64,000 nt of DNA, from the NCBI GenBank assembly GCA_900545705.1, contig URAK01000005.1, forward strand, positions 62,001 to 126,000, given 5' to 3'. Shown here piece by piece: positions 16,217 through 24,868 of this stretch (position 1 is the stretch's first letter; the number at the start of each line of letters is the position of its first letter). The translations under genes and the position numbers were made by a program. This DNA comes from an uncultured Opitutales bacterium (lineage in GTDB: Bacteria; Verrucomicrobiota; Verrucomicrobiia; Opitutales; Intestinicryptomonadaceae). The notes beneath the pieces were generated by a model. The model was not told the origin of the DNA and made no database searches. It saw nothing but the letters and a program-made list of their open reading frames with translations.

Positions 16217-16250
16217 GAAAAAGATTTGGGGAATCCCCGAAGCTTTTTTT
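16217..16250 (+). terminator. Terminator after PEP-CTERM gene A
   Basis: GGGG-AAT-CCCC core with flanking AAAAAG/CTTTTTTT arms forms a hairpin ending in a T-run at 16243-16250. Confidence 0.7.
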
Positions 16251-16718
16251 ATAGAATGTGAATGCGCGATACTGGCTTTTCGGCAAATTTCCCCTGCTTG
16301 CGGAGATGTTCTTTGCCTTAATTCAAGCCTTTGAAACTTCCCATTTCTGCAAGGTTTTTATGAAACGCAATAAAATTCGGCATACCTATTTAAAGTGGGA
16401 TTTTTTTGAAGAAGTCTTTTCCCGCAATGGGACGGTTATTTAATAAACTTAGGCAAATTGCATTCGCGCATTTTGAATTTTGCTCGACTTAAATTTTCCC
16501 CGTCGCTTGCCGTCTTTAAATTTTTTTGTAATTCTTCGCAAAGGCTCTTGCATGATTGCCTAAACGGAGCGCGCATGCGGAATTGCCGGCTGACAAATTC
16601 TCAATATTCAGCTAAGTATTGTTCTAAAAATACAAAAAGCACAGCTGCAGCGAAAACTTTTCATTCGCACTGCAGCATTCGTTCCTTCCGCTTAAAATTT
16701 CGCCCCAAAGCGAAGAAG
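16251..16718. other. Non-coding or decayed stretch
   Basis: Between the terminator of PEP-CTERM gene A and the stop codon of the convergent beta-helix gene. Short open frames at 16258-16443 and 16458-16745 lack ribosome-binding sites, domain character and normal codon composition. The stretch is A/T-rich relative to the flanking genes. I see no recognisable gene, RNA or repeat here. Confidence 0.6.
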
Positions 16719-19055
16719 CTAATTGCTGTTTTCTCCGGCGCCTGAGACTACTTTATTGCCCTCGACAACAAGCCCGCTTACCGTATCGGCGTCGTAGTAG
16801 ACACCGGGGTTGGGAACGAGCGGCGACGCTTCCCAAGTGTTGTTTATTATTTTTATGTCCGAGGAATTATTTATATAAAATGCGCCCCTGTACGGATATT
16901 CCGCGGCTCTCTTTAAAGTATTTTCAAATGTGTTGTTTCTAAACGTTATCTTTCCGCTCGAAGATATTAGCGCGACAAGCCCAAAAGAGTTTTTAAACGT
17001 ATTGTTTTCAAAGAGTATGTCGGAAATTATTGGGTAGCGGGTTTGCTCGTATGATGGGTCGTTGCGCATATAGACGCCAAAGAATATATCGCGGGCTTTG
17101 CCTTGATATTTTCTTCCCGTATAGTTTACACTGTCAAATATGCAGTTGCGTACTACAACATTCCTTACTCCCAGGCCTTCGCACCATAGATTGAATGTAT
17201 AGCCTGTCTCAAATTTTATCGCACCCATTTCGTTATGGTAAAATTCAGTGTTTTCTATCGTTATATTGCTTGCTAAAATCAATAGCCCGCGCGCGCGGTT
17301 GCCTATAAATTTGCAGTTGCGTATTATTGCGTTTGAACTGTCGAAATTGCGGCTGAAAAGAACAAACCCGTCGAATTTTTGCTCGGGAATCTCGTCGCGG
17401 AAAGTTATATGCGTTTTTCCGTCTTTGCCCTTCGCAATATTCAGTATTTCCGACTTATAGCCGCTTGGCGAAAAATCTCCGTGCCGCAGCTCGACAATGT
17501 CTGCCTTGCGCACAGACACCCTGTTTGTTTTTATCAACAATTCGCGCGGTCCAACTTTTACCCCAAACGATGTGATATCGTGTATATTCATGCAGTCGTC
17601 GGAGCCAAGCCCAAATTTGCATCCCTCCATCTTAAAATATCCCCTTGAGCGCGCAAAGTGAAGATGGTCGGCAGTCGTGCTTATAACGCGCTTCGGATCG
17701 TCCGTGCGCGGGTATATGTTTACGTTTACAAGCTGCCAATATTCGAGCCCGTCGCACAATATGCCGTGTCCTTTGCAGGAATTTATATTCACGTTGCGCA
17801 TCGTGAAATGCTTGTTGTCTCTTAGGTAGAAACCTCCCATACCGTAGTAGTAGTGTTGCATGCGGTAAAGTCTGCCTATATTGTTTCTTACGCAATATTC
17901 GCAGTGTTTTGAAAAAACGCGGATTTTATTCGGCGAGAGCCATTCGATTTTTGGACCCTTATCGTCGGGCTGAAATCCAAAACCTATGCCGTTTACATTT
18001 TCGATTCCTATCATGCGCGCTTTTTCGTCCCACGGCTGAAAATTTGCTATGCGCACGTTTTTCCCGTACAGAGGATATTTATCGTACCCCAATATTTCAA
18101 AATCCGCATAGCTGTTGTTTCCGTCGTTCTTTGCGCCAATGGCTTTTACTATTGCGGCGAGCGGTTCAGTCTCCCAGTCCCAGTCCATGCTTAAATTGCG
18201 CACTTCCGTCCTTAGGCAGTCTATTACCATCATATTCACACTGCCTCCGTCGCGGCGGTATATAAACGTTGAACCGTTGCCGTCTATTGTGAAATCTGTA
18301 AAATTTTTAACAGTTATCGGGGTTTTACCGAAAAATTTATATGTGCCTTTGGGAATAATGAGCTTAGAGGCCTTCTTTTCCTTGCATGCGGCTATCGCTT
18401 TGTTTAGGGGGGTTGCGCAATCCTCATTTTGTTCGTTCATTCCGTAGTCGGCGGCGTTTACTGTTATTCCCCCGTCTTTCGGAAGCTCCACCGAAAATTC
18501 AGGCGAGCCCGTGGGAAGTTTTTCGAGCTTTCCCTTAAATTTCTCTCCGTTCAACTTCGCGCTTATGAAACTTTCACCGTCGCCGTCCTCTATCTCAAAC
18601 GAGCTTATTGACGCCTCGACAGGGCCCGTCACATTCAGAGTCACAGACGCTTTCGCGTTGTTCACCTGAACTTCAAACGGCATTTTCACAAACGATTCTC
18701 CTTCCGACGCTCCGAGATGGCGCTGTGCGCCCGGCGCGTGGAGCTTTAAGTTCGCAAGGGCCGCAGGGTCGGGCGAGCGCATTTTATACCTTAGTTTTGC
18801 TGTGTACTTTTTGCCCGCCTTTAATAATCCGCTTTTGGTCGAGAAAATTCTCTTTGTCTCGCCTGCCTTTAATTTTAGTGAATTTACAAATATCTTTTCG
18901 CTGCCGCCTTCGGGCAATTTTACAAGGGAGGAATCCATTGCGGTGAAATTTCCCCTGTCGGCGAATCCATTTACGACGGTTCCGGCATCGGCGCCTGTAA
19001 AAAGTGCGGCTGCTAACGACGCCCAGAAAAAGGTTAATATTTTCTGAGTTTTCAT
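16719..19055 (-). CDS. Secreted right-handed beta-helix protein, possible GH110-like glycosidase
   Basis: A 778-residue protein with a signal peptide (MKTQKILTFFWASLAAALFTG). The ATG at 19055 is chosen because a 15-residue upstream extension from a TTG would bury the signal peptide. A sugar-binding-like N-terminal domain (to ~200) is followed by a pectate-lyase-type fold beginning with NAADYGMNEQNEDCATPLNKA and LIIPKGTYKFFG, then parallel beta-helix repeats (FTDFTIDGNGSTFIYRRDGG; ITIENTEFYHNEMGAIKFET). The motif GLGSDDCMNIHD, with adjacent aspartates after a buried-strand segment, is arranged like the catalytic region of GH110 alpha-1,3-galactosidases; this is an analogy from memory, not a verified hit. 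Probably degrades a host or plant glycan outside the cytoplasm. Neighbours on the same strand (Sel1, Arn-type enzymes) are not obviously linked. Confidence 0.85.
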   Translation of the reverse strand: MKTQKILTFFWASLAAALFTGADAGTVVNGFADRGNFTAMDSSLVKLPEGGSEKIFVNSLKLKAGETKRIFSTKSGLLKAGKKYTAKLRYKMRSPDPAALANLKLHAPGAQRHLGASEGESFVKMPFEVQVNNAKASVTLNVTGPVEASISSFEIEDGDGESFISAKLNGEKFKGKLEKLPTGSPEFSVELPKDGGITVNAADYGMNEQNEDCATPLNKAIAACKEKKASKLIIPKGTYKFFGKTPITVKNFTDFTIDGNGSTFIYRRDGGSVNMMVIDCLRTEVRNLSMDWDWETEPLAAIVKAIGAKNDGNNSYADFEILGYDKYPLYGKNVRIANFQPWDEKARMIGIENVNGIGFGFQPDDKGPKIEWLSPNKIRVFSKHCEYCVRNNIGRLYRMQHYYYGMGGFYLRDNKHFTMRNVNINSCKGHGILCDGLEYWQLVNVNIYPRTDDPKRVISTTADHLHFARSRGYFKMEGCKFGLGSDDCMNIHDITSFGVKVGPRELLIKTNRVSVRKADIVELRHGDFSPSGYKSEILNIAKGKDGKTHITFRDEIPEQKFDGFVLFSRNFDSSNAIIRNCKFIGNRARGLLILASNITIENTEFYHNEMGAIKFETGYTFNLWCEGLGVRNVVVRNCIFDSVNYTGRKYQGKARDIFFGVYMRNDPSYEQTRYPIISDILFENNTFKNSFGLVALISSSGKITFRNNTFENTLKRAAEYPYRGAFYINNSSDIKIINNTWEASPLVPNPGVYYDADTVSGLVVEGNKVVSGAGENSN

Positions 19056-19126
19056 TTCGCGCGATATGATAAAAAAGTCCGCACTCCGCTCATCCGCCAA
19101 TGCGGATTGTGCCGGCTTAATTCAGC

Positions 19127-20251
19127 CTATTGGGCGAATTTGCTCGAATACTGCGAATAATATTTCCCGAAATTCTCCGGCGGAGGCACATTGTTGGATA
19201 TGTCTGAAATCATTCTTTCGGCGACTCTGAATGCGCCGAATATAGCCCGTTGCGCCTCCTCGCCTTTCGGCGCCGTCTCGAGAACTTTCGAGCACCAGTA
19301 TATTGCCTTCGTGGGGTTTTTAGCGGTCTCAAATCCCTTCCAGAATCGCCAGGCAACGTATAGTTTGGTGGAGTCGTCAGCGTTTTGCGCGCCGCGCTCG
19401 AGCCATTTTGTCGACATCTCGTCGTCGCGCGGAAATCCGTTTGAGCCGTCTGCATAAAACGAGGAGATTTTAAAGCAGTAGGCGTTGTCCATGGCGGCGA
19501 GTTTCTCAAAATATTCTTGCGCCTTTTCGGGCTTTTTTGGCAAAAACCTTCCTTTCGCGTACATTTGGGCGACTTTCTCCATAGCTTCTTTGCCTCCCAT
19601 GTCCGCAGCTTTCTTGTACCAGAATATCGCCTGTGGCCTGTTGCGTTCCAGCCCGCCTTTGCCGCTCATGTACTGGTTCGCGACGGACGTCATTGCCTCG
19701 ATATTTCCCTTCTTTGCCGCCTCTATTTCAAGTTCGGCAAATTTCCTCGCCCATTTTTTCTCCTCTTCAGGCTTTTGGAGATTCTTATAAATCTCGACAA
19801 GTTTTAAAATAGCCTCCGGGTGCCCCTTGTCTGCCGCCTGAGTAATCCAATACACTGCCTTTATCTGGTCTTTCGGGACGAGGTATCCGTACAAAAACGC
19901 ATTGCCCAGCGACCATTTGTCGGCGATTGTCCCATTTTGTGCGCCAAGTTCCCTCCACCGTATTGCCTCTTGCATATTGCGCGGAACTATTTTGCCCTCG
20001 GCGTAGGCGCAACCTAAAAAAGTCTGCGCCGGCGCAAAGTTCTTTTCCGCCGCCGCCTTTATGTATTCAAGCGCAAGCGCAGGATTCTTTTGTACTCCGC
20101 CTTTGCCGGACGAGTAGAGCACGCCTATCGCAAGCTGTGATTGCGCGTCTCCGGCGTCGGCTTTTTCCTTTATCTTCGCTATGTCTGAATCCGCCGCGAA
20201 AGCGCAGGCGCATGCCGCAAAAATGCACAATGCCGTCTTTATTTTTCCCAT
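19127..20251 (-). CDS. Secreted Sel1-repeat (TPR-like) protein
   Basis: A 374-residue protein with a signal peptide cut near residue 19 (CAFAADSD) and about seven Sel1-like repeats from residue 30 onward, each with the pattern A...LG..Y..GKGV.....A..WY.KAA..G. Sel1 proteins are helical scaffolds for protein-protein contacts, often at the envelope. The signal peptide places this one in the periplasm or outside. It lies 22 bases downstream of arnD and 71 bases upstream of the beta-helix gene on the same strand. Confidence 0.9.
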   Translation of the reverse strand: MGKIKTALCIFAACACAFAADSDIAKIKEKADAGDAQSQLAIGVLYSSGKGGVQKNPALALEYIKAAAEKNFAPAQTFLGCAYAEGKIVPRNMQEAIRWRELGAQNGTIADKWSLGNAFLYGYLVPKDQIKAVYWITQAADKGHPEAILKLVEIYKNLQKPEEEKKWARKFAELEIEAAKKGNIEAMTSVANQYMSGKGGLERNRPQAIFWYKKAADMGGKEAMEKVAQMYAKGRFLPKKPEKAQEYFEKLAAMDNAYCFKISSFYADGSNGFPRDDEMSTKWLERGAQNADDSTKLYVAWRFWKGFETAKNPTKAIYWCSKVLETAPKGEEAQRAIFGAFRVAERMISDISNNVPPPENFGKYYSQYSSKFAQ

Positions 20252-20273
20252 CGGTTTTTCTTAGAGTTAAATA

Positions 20274-21164
20274 TTAAGATTTCTGGACAGCGAGAAGACC
20301 GCTCCTTCCGGGGAAGGGCGACATCTCAATCTCGCAAACGGGCAGGGCGGAACGGTTCGCAGAAAGTTCTTCGGCGCGCTTTTCGAGCGAGTAAAATTCG
20401 GCTCCGCGCTTCTTTGCCTCCGACAAAAATCCGTCAAACCATTCCAAATACGCCATTCCTTCAAGTTCCGCGTGCGCCGTCATCACGGAGTATTCCTGCG
20501 ATTCCATTTTGTCGAAGTGCATCTGCGAAACCTCGCCTATTTTCACAATGCCAAGTATCTCGTCGAGCGTTGGAAGCGTCGAGGGAATTTGAATGGTATT
20601 GAAAGTCTTTCCTCCCATTTGGGGAATGAATGCCGATTCTCCGCGAGTGTCCGATGCGTACAGCAGCCCGGCGGAATCCTCCAACGCAAGGGCGGCGGGC
20701 GATATCTGCCAGCCCGGAGCTCCGCAGCAGCGCGCAACACGCCCAAACACTTTTTCAAATTCGGCGAGGGCATTTGAAAATTCAGCCGCAACTTCGGTGT
20801 CGCGCATGGTGAACAGGTAGTCCTGCCATTTGAAATGGTCCCAGCAGTGTATGCCGCATTCAAAGCCGTCGTTGGCAACGGCGCGCATGGTGTCGGCGCA
20901 CAGCCTCGCTATCTTGGGCGCGGGCAGCAGCGTTCCGTACAGAAGCGTTTTTATGCCGTAATTCCCCGCTACGTTCGACCTTAGGCACTTCTTTAAAAAT
21001 CCCTTGCGGAAAATTCGGCGCAGCGCCTTGCCGGTATTGTCCGGCCCAAACGAAAACAGAAAGGTCGCAGGAACTGAATGCTTTTTGAACAGCGCCGCAA
21101 GCGCAGGAACTCCTTCGCGCGTTCCGCGATAGGTGTCGACGTCTATTTTTATTGCTATTTTCAT
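20274..21164 (-). CDS. arnD: ArnD-like deformylase (polysaccharide-deacetylase family)
   Basis: The 296-residue protein matches ArnD along most of its length: KIDVDTYRGTREGVPALAAL at the start, FSFGPDNTGKALRRI, GIHCWDHFKWQDY with the metal histidines, CCGAPGW, and TIQIPSTLPTLDEILG. ArnD removes the formyl group from undecaprenyl-phosphate 4-formamido-arabinose before transfer to lipid A. The gene lies 18 bases after a stand-alone ArnA-type decarboxylase on the same strand, which supports the assignment. Other arn genes (arnB, arnC, arnT and the ArnA formyltransferase half) are not in the window. An alternative is a related deacetylase acting on another undecaprenyl-linked sugar. Confidence 0.85.
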   Translation of the reverse strand: MKIAIKIDVDTYRGTREGVPALAALFKKHSVPATFLFSFGPDNTGKALRRIFRKGFLKKCLRSNVAGNYGIKTLLYGTLLPAPKIARLCADTMRAVANDGFECGIHCWDHFKWQDYLFTMRDTEVAAEFSNALAEFEKVFGRVARCCGAPGWQISPAALALEDSAGLLYASDTRGESAFIPQMGGKTFNTIQIPSTLPTLDEILGIVKIGEVSQMHFDKMESQEYSVMTAHAELEGMAYLEWFDGFLSEAKKRGAEFYSLEKRAEELSANRSALPVCEIEMSPFPGRSGLLAVQKS

Positions 21165-21182
21165 ACGGCTGAACCCGCAGAA

Positions 21183-22229
21183 TTAGTCGGCGAGTTCGTA
21201 GTCCTTCTTTAATAGGTGGTAGTCAAGAGTGAGTTTCAAAGCGGTACGCAAGTCAGTCGAAGGTTTCCACCCCAACACTTTCTCGGCTTGCTTGACCGAC
21301 GGAACCCGGCGCGAAACGTCGGCATAGCCCTCGCCGTAGTACTCTTTCGCAGATATTTCTTTTATTTGCGCGTTTTTCGCGGCGTCGGCGTATTCCGGAT
21401 ACTCCCCAAACAGCTCTATCAGCATCTCGGCAAGCTCCTTTATCGAATACTCCATATCGGGATTGCCTATGTTGAATATTTTTCCGTCGGCGCAGCCGTC
21501 TTTGTTTTCAAGGATTTTTAAAATGCATTCGACTCCGTCGTCTATGAACGTGAAGCTCCTCTTCTGGGCGCCTCCGTCCACGAGCATTATAGGTTTCCCG
21601 TTTATTATGTTGTGCGCAAACTGTGTGAGCACGCGCGACGCCCCTTCTTTCGGAGCGGTTATGTCGTCGAGTTTTGGCCCTATGAAGTTGAACGGCCTAA
21701 ACAGCGTAAATTTCAGCCCCTCGTGTTTCCCGTACGCCCATATTACGCGGTCGAGCATCTGCTTTATGCACGAATATATCCACCTTTCCTTCGCTATCGG
21801 CCCGAGCACGAGCGGAGATTCGTATTCGTCGAACTGTTTGTCGGGGCACATTCCGTAAACCTCGGAAGTCGACGGGAATACTATGCGTTTGCCGTATTTT
21901 ACGCACTTTTTAACTATGTCTATATTGGCTTCGTAGTCGAGGTTGTAAACCCTCAGCGGATCTTTGACGTACAGCGCGGGGGTTGCTATCGCAACGAGCG
22001 GCACTACGGTGTCGCAGGCTTTTATCTGCTCTTCCACCCAGTCCGCGTCTTTTATTATGTCTTTCTTTTGGAATTCAAAGCGCTCGTGCCCCAGGCAGTT
22101 CTGGATTTTATTCGACGCCAAATCGGCACCGACTATCGACCAATTTGTCTTCTTTAAAATTTTCCAAGCCAGCGACGAACCTATGAATCCGTTGACTCCC
22201 AATATTAAAATCTTTTTTGAACTATTCAT
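21183..22229 (-). CDS. UDP-glucuronate decarboxylase, stand-alone ArnA C-terminal type
   Basis: A 348-residue short-chain dehydrogenase-type enzyme with the Rossmann motif GVNGFIGSS and near-continuous similarity to the C-terminal half of ArnA: CDTVVPLVAIATPALYVKDP, FPSTSEVYGMCPDKQFDE, ERWIYSCIKQMLDRVIWAYG, GYADVSRRVPSVKQAEKVLGW. It should oxidatively decarboxylate UDP-glucuronic acid to the UDP-4-keto-pentose. The N-terminal formyltransferase half of bifunctional ArnA is missing, and the protein begins directly at the Rossmann fold, so this is a single-domain version. Located just upstream of arnD. A xylose-type UDP-GlcA decarboxylase is a less likely alternative given the strong ArnA-like motifs. 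Confidence 0.88.
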   Translation of the reverse strand: MNSSKKILILGVNGFIGSSLAWKILKKTNWSIVGADLASNKIQNCLGHERFEFQKKDIIKDADWVEEQIKACDTVVPLVAIATPALYVKDPLRVYNLDYEANIDIVKKCVKYGKRIVFPSTSEVYGMCPDKQFDEYESPLVLGPIAKERWIYSCIKQMLDRVIWAYGKHEGLKFTLFRPFNFIGPKLDDITAPKEGASRVLTQFAHNIINGKPIMLVDGGAQKRSFTFIDDGVECILKILENKDGCADGKIFNIGNPDMEYSIKELAEMLIELFGEYPEYADAAKNAQIKEISAKEYYGEGYADVSRRVPSVKQAEKVLGWKPSTDLRTALKLTLDYHLLKKDYELAD

Positions 22230-22335
22230 AAATTTTCCATTTTTTCTTTAAGCCTGCCCAAGGCAACACTTTTCGGCGCATTGGAATGCCCGCCAAAAGC
22301 GCTTGCCGCGCGCGGGTATGCCCCGAGTTGCGTCG

Positions 22336-24312
22336 TTAAGCGTTCCCGTACGCTCGCACCTCCAAGATAGAGGCCTCCGGAGCTCCGTTTGTAGAGAGGC
22401 ACTTTATCGTTACGCGTTTTATATCTTCGGCGGGGAAATCTATGACAACGCGCTTTTGGTAGTTGCCTTTTATCTCGGCGAGAGTTTTTTCGCGCCCGTC
22501 GGCAAGCTTTGCGCGCACTGTGAAGTCTTTGAGGGACTCCGGTTGCGGACCCTGTATCACCCGCTTTACAAATCCGGTTTCAAGCGTTGGCGTAAGCAGC
22601 CTCGAGCCGGTGTCGATGTTCAGTATCAGCCGCCCGATTTTCTGCGGGGCTTCCCATTCAAGAGAAAGCTCAGGCTGCTCGGCAATCGGCGCTTTCCAGC
22701 GGTTGTCGACTGCTCCGGAGATGTCGTAGCACATTCCGGAAATTATGTTTTCGGGCTTGGTTCTGCCGCTCGAATTGCTCGCGGATATTTTTGCCTTCCG
22801 CGCGAGGTCGAGAGGGTCGGAGTTTTTAACGCCCAAAATTATATGGCCGTCTTTGAGAAGATTCTGCTGGAGCTTGCCGACAAGTTCGGGCGACGCCGAT
22901 ATGTCTTTCGGGGCGCAGCCGGACTTCGCGCACATCGCGGCAGCCGTCCCGGCAGCCTGTCCGCCTACCGCGCACGAATTCATGACGCGCGTCGAAGTGA
23001 AGGCAAGGTGGCTCGCGCTTATATTGCGCCCCGCCATCATTAGGTTTGACAACTCCTTTGCGCACATTATCGAAAGCGGCAGATTGTAAAAAGGCACTTT
23101 GCCTCCGTAAATCGCGGGCTTCTTGCCGCTCGCGTAAAAGCCCTCGGAGGTCTGGTCTTCAAGCGGCCAGCCAACGGCGCCTATCTGGTCGGGCATTGAG
23201 CTCCAATTCTTCTCTATGTCGTGCTGCGTAAACACGTGCTCGCCGACTACCCTGTAGCTATCGCGCTTGCCGGGAATCATACCGATAAAATCTATCGCGC
23301 GGTTGGCGGTCTCGGGGTATTTCCCGCTGTTCTTTATATAGTCCCAGACTCCCAGCACTATCGACAAAAGTTCGAAGCGTATTACTTCGTTGTCGCGGAT
23401 TGTGTCCGCCATTCCGCCGTGCGATATAAACCAGTAGCCGTAGTCGAATCCCCATTTAGCGGGGTTGCGCAGTTTTAGGTCGTCTTCTGTTATTTTTTTT
23501 GCCCACGGCGGCGCCTTGAAGGACACGGGCTTGCCGCAGTCCTTCGAGGTAAACATTATCGAGCTGCATAGGTGTTTGCCCCTCTCATAAGTGTCGGCGA
23601 GCGGCTCTCCGTATTTCTCTGACCCCTCTCTGCCGTTCATAAGCTCGGCGCCGGACTCCATCGCAAGGCGCGAGTCTCCCGTGCTGTCTATGTAGACTTT
23701 CGCCTTTATCCGGTAGATTTTGAGGGTTTTGTCGCTGCGCGCGTACACTGCGGCTATCTTGCCGCCATCGGTGTCGGCGGAATATACGGCCGTGTCGAGC
23801 AAAAGGGTGAGGTTGGGCTCGGTGACGCACTTGTCGTACAACATAAGGTCCCACATGTCCCATGACCTTTGCGGATTGTTGGCGGCGTTTTCAAGTTTTA
23901 GCTCCTCGAGTATGCCGGCCTCGCGCCAGCCCCACTTGTCGCCGTCGACGCCGAGCGGGTGCATTTTTATCTCGCTGCTCGAATTACCACCGAGCCTTGA
24001 CCTGTCTTGGACAAGTATTGTCTTCGCGCCGTTGCGCGCCGAAGCGAGCGCCGCGCAAATTCCGGCAAGCCCGCCGCCTGCCACCATAACGTCGCAATCA
24101 AGCTCTTCTTTCGCCATGTTCGGCTCGGCGTCGAAATCGAACTTCCTGCCGGTTGTCTTGGCTTCTATCGCCCTCCCTATGGGACTTTTAGCGGCGCTGT
24201 CGGCGCGCGCCTCCGGCACGCTCACCATCAGCGTATATCCCAGCAGCGACATTGTCGAGGCGCTCAAAAATTCTCTGCGCCCGAATGTTTGTGCTAAATT
24301 TTGAGGTTTCAT
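22336..24312 (-). CDS. Tat-exported FAD-dependent oxidoreductase
   Basis: A 658-residue protein. A twin-arginine signal (GRREFLSASTMSLLGYTL) precedes an FAD-binding domain of the FAD_oxidored type: the dinucleotide motif VMVAGGGLAGICAALASARNG near residues 74-94, then GGNSSSEIKMHP, and AKVYIDSTGDSRLAMESGA as the second conserved block, with MAGRNISASHLAFTSTRVM before the C-terminal FAD motif. The last ~130 residues form a beta-rich discoidin-like domain that may bind sugar. Similar proteins are common in Planctomycetes/Verrucomicrobia polysaccharide loci; the substrate is unknown. It stands 106 bases from the arn pair and may be a separate unit. Confidence 0.85.
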   Translation of the reverse strand: MKPQNLAQTFGRREFLSASTMSLLGYTLMVSVPEARADSAAKSPIGRAIEAKTTGRKFDFDAEPNMAKEELDCDVMVAGGGLAGICAALASARNGAKTILVQDRSRLGGNSSSEIKMHPLGVDGDKWGWREAGILEELKLENAANNPQRSWDMWDLMLYDKCVTEPNLTLLLDTAVYSADTDGGKIAAVYARSDKTLKIYRIKAKVYIDSTGDSRLAMESGAELMNGREGSEKYGEPLADTYERGKHLCSSIMFTSKDCGKPVSFKAPPWAKKITEDDLKLRNPAKWGFDYGYWFISHGGMADTIRDNEVIRFELLSIVLGVWDYIKNSGKYPETANRAIDFIGMIPGKRDSYRVVGEHVFTQHDIEKNWSSMPDQIGAVGWPLEDQTSEGFYASGKKPAIYGGKVPFYNLPLSIMCAKELSNLMMAGRNISASHLAFTSTRVMNSCAVGGQAAGTAAAMCAKSGCAPKDISASPELVGKLQQNLLKDGHIILGVKNSDPLDLARKAKISASNSSGRTKPENIISGMCYDISGAVDNRWKAPIAEQPELSLEWEAPQKIGRLILNIDTGSRLLTPTLETGFVKRVIQGPQPESLKDFTVRAKLADGREKTLAEIKGNYQKRVVIDFPAEDIKRVTIKCLSTNGAPEASILEVRAYGNA

Positions 24313-24367
24313 ATAAATATTATTCCCGCAAAAAATCCAGCGGGCAACATTAAAATTCCAACTTTGC

Positions 24368-24868
24368 TCAGTCGCAGAATACGCTTTCTGACTCGTCGAA
24401 AAAATCTGCAGATGGAATGTCGGCGAGCCACCCGTTTATCTCGATAAACTTCTTGGCGAACGGATAGCCCTTCAATACAGTAGGGTCGGGCGAGCCCGAA
24501 AACTTTAAGGCGGCGTACAGAGCCTCGATTGTCGCCAGGCCGTCGGGATCGGAAAATACCTTGGAAACGCGCGGATAGGCGGTGCGCACGCTTTGCGGTA
24601 TGGAGCGCGGAATAAAATCGCCGCGTACCTTGGCGCGTATCGACGGCAAAAGCCGCCATGTGCTGTCGAGCAGCAGTATCGGCTTTCCGCCGTCTGAGGG
24701 CGTAATTGGCGGCGCACCTATTTCAAGAAGAATAAAGCCAGTGGCGTCGAATAAAAAATTTTCGGTCGCCTTAAAAAATTCAAAGTCGGCTCTCCCGTGC
24801 AGATGCCTAAGGGAGCACTTTTTTAAATTTTCCCGCGGGTGGCGTATTACTGTGACTTTCGAGCCCAT
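24368..24868 (-). CDS. Tsr3/DTW-like RNA aminocarboxypropyltransferase candidate
   Basis: A 166-residue protein that I place only tentatively. It has a D-x-T-W signature (DSTW at residues 68-71) in LLLDSTWRLLPSIR and a C-terminal ATIEALYAALKFSG segment; both occur in DTW-domain and Tsr3-type enzymes, which attach a 3-amino-3-carboxypropyl group from SAM to uridines. The N-terminal VIRHPRENLKKCSLRHL is also in keeping. The start codon shares its A with the queC stop (TAATG), so the two are translationally coupled, which fits an RNA-modification role. It could instead be an undescribed member of the superfamily. Confidence 0.55.
   Translation of the reverse strand: MGSKVTVIRHPRENLKKCSLRHLHGRADFEFFKATENFLFDATGFILLEIGAPPITPSDGGKPILLLDSTWRLLPSIRAKVRGDFIPRSIPQSVRTAYPRVSKVFSDPDGLATIEALYAALKFSGSPDPTVLKGYPFAKKFIEINGWLADIPSADFFDESESVFCD

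Noticed and set aside
16258..16745. Two short plus-strand frames after PEP-CTERM gene A
   Set aside because: No ribosome-binding sites, low-complexity products, and the second overlaps the convergent beta-helix gene.
22303..23043. Plus-strand open frame opposite the FAD oxidoreductase
   Set aside because: Arg/Gly/Tyr-rich product without domain features; shadow of a well-supported gene. The same holds for 23720-24304 and 61554-62228.
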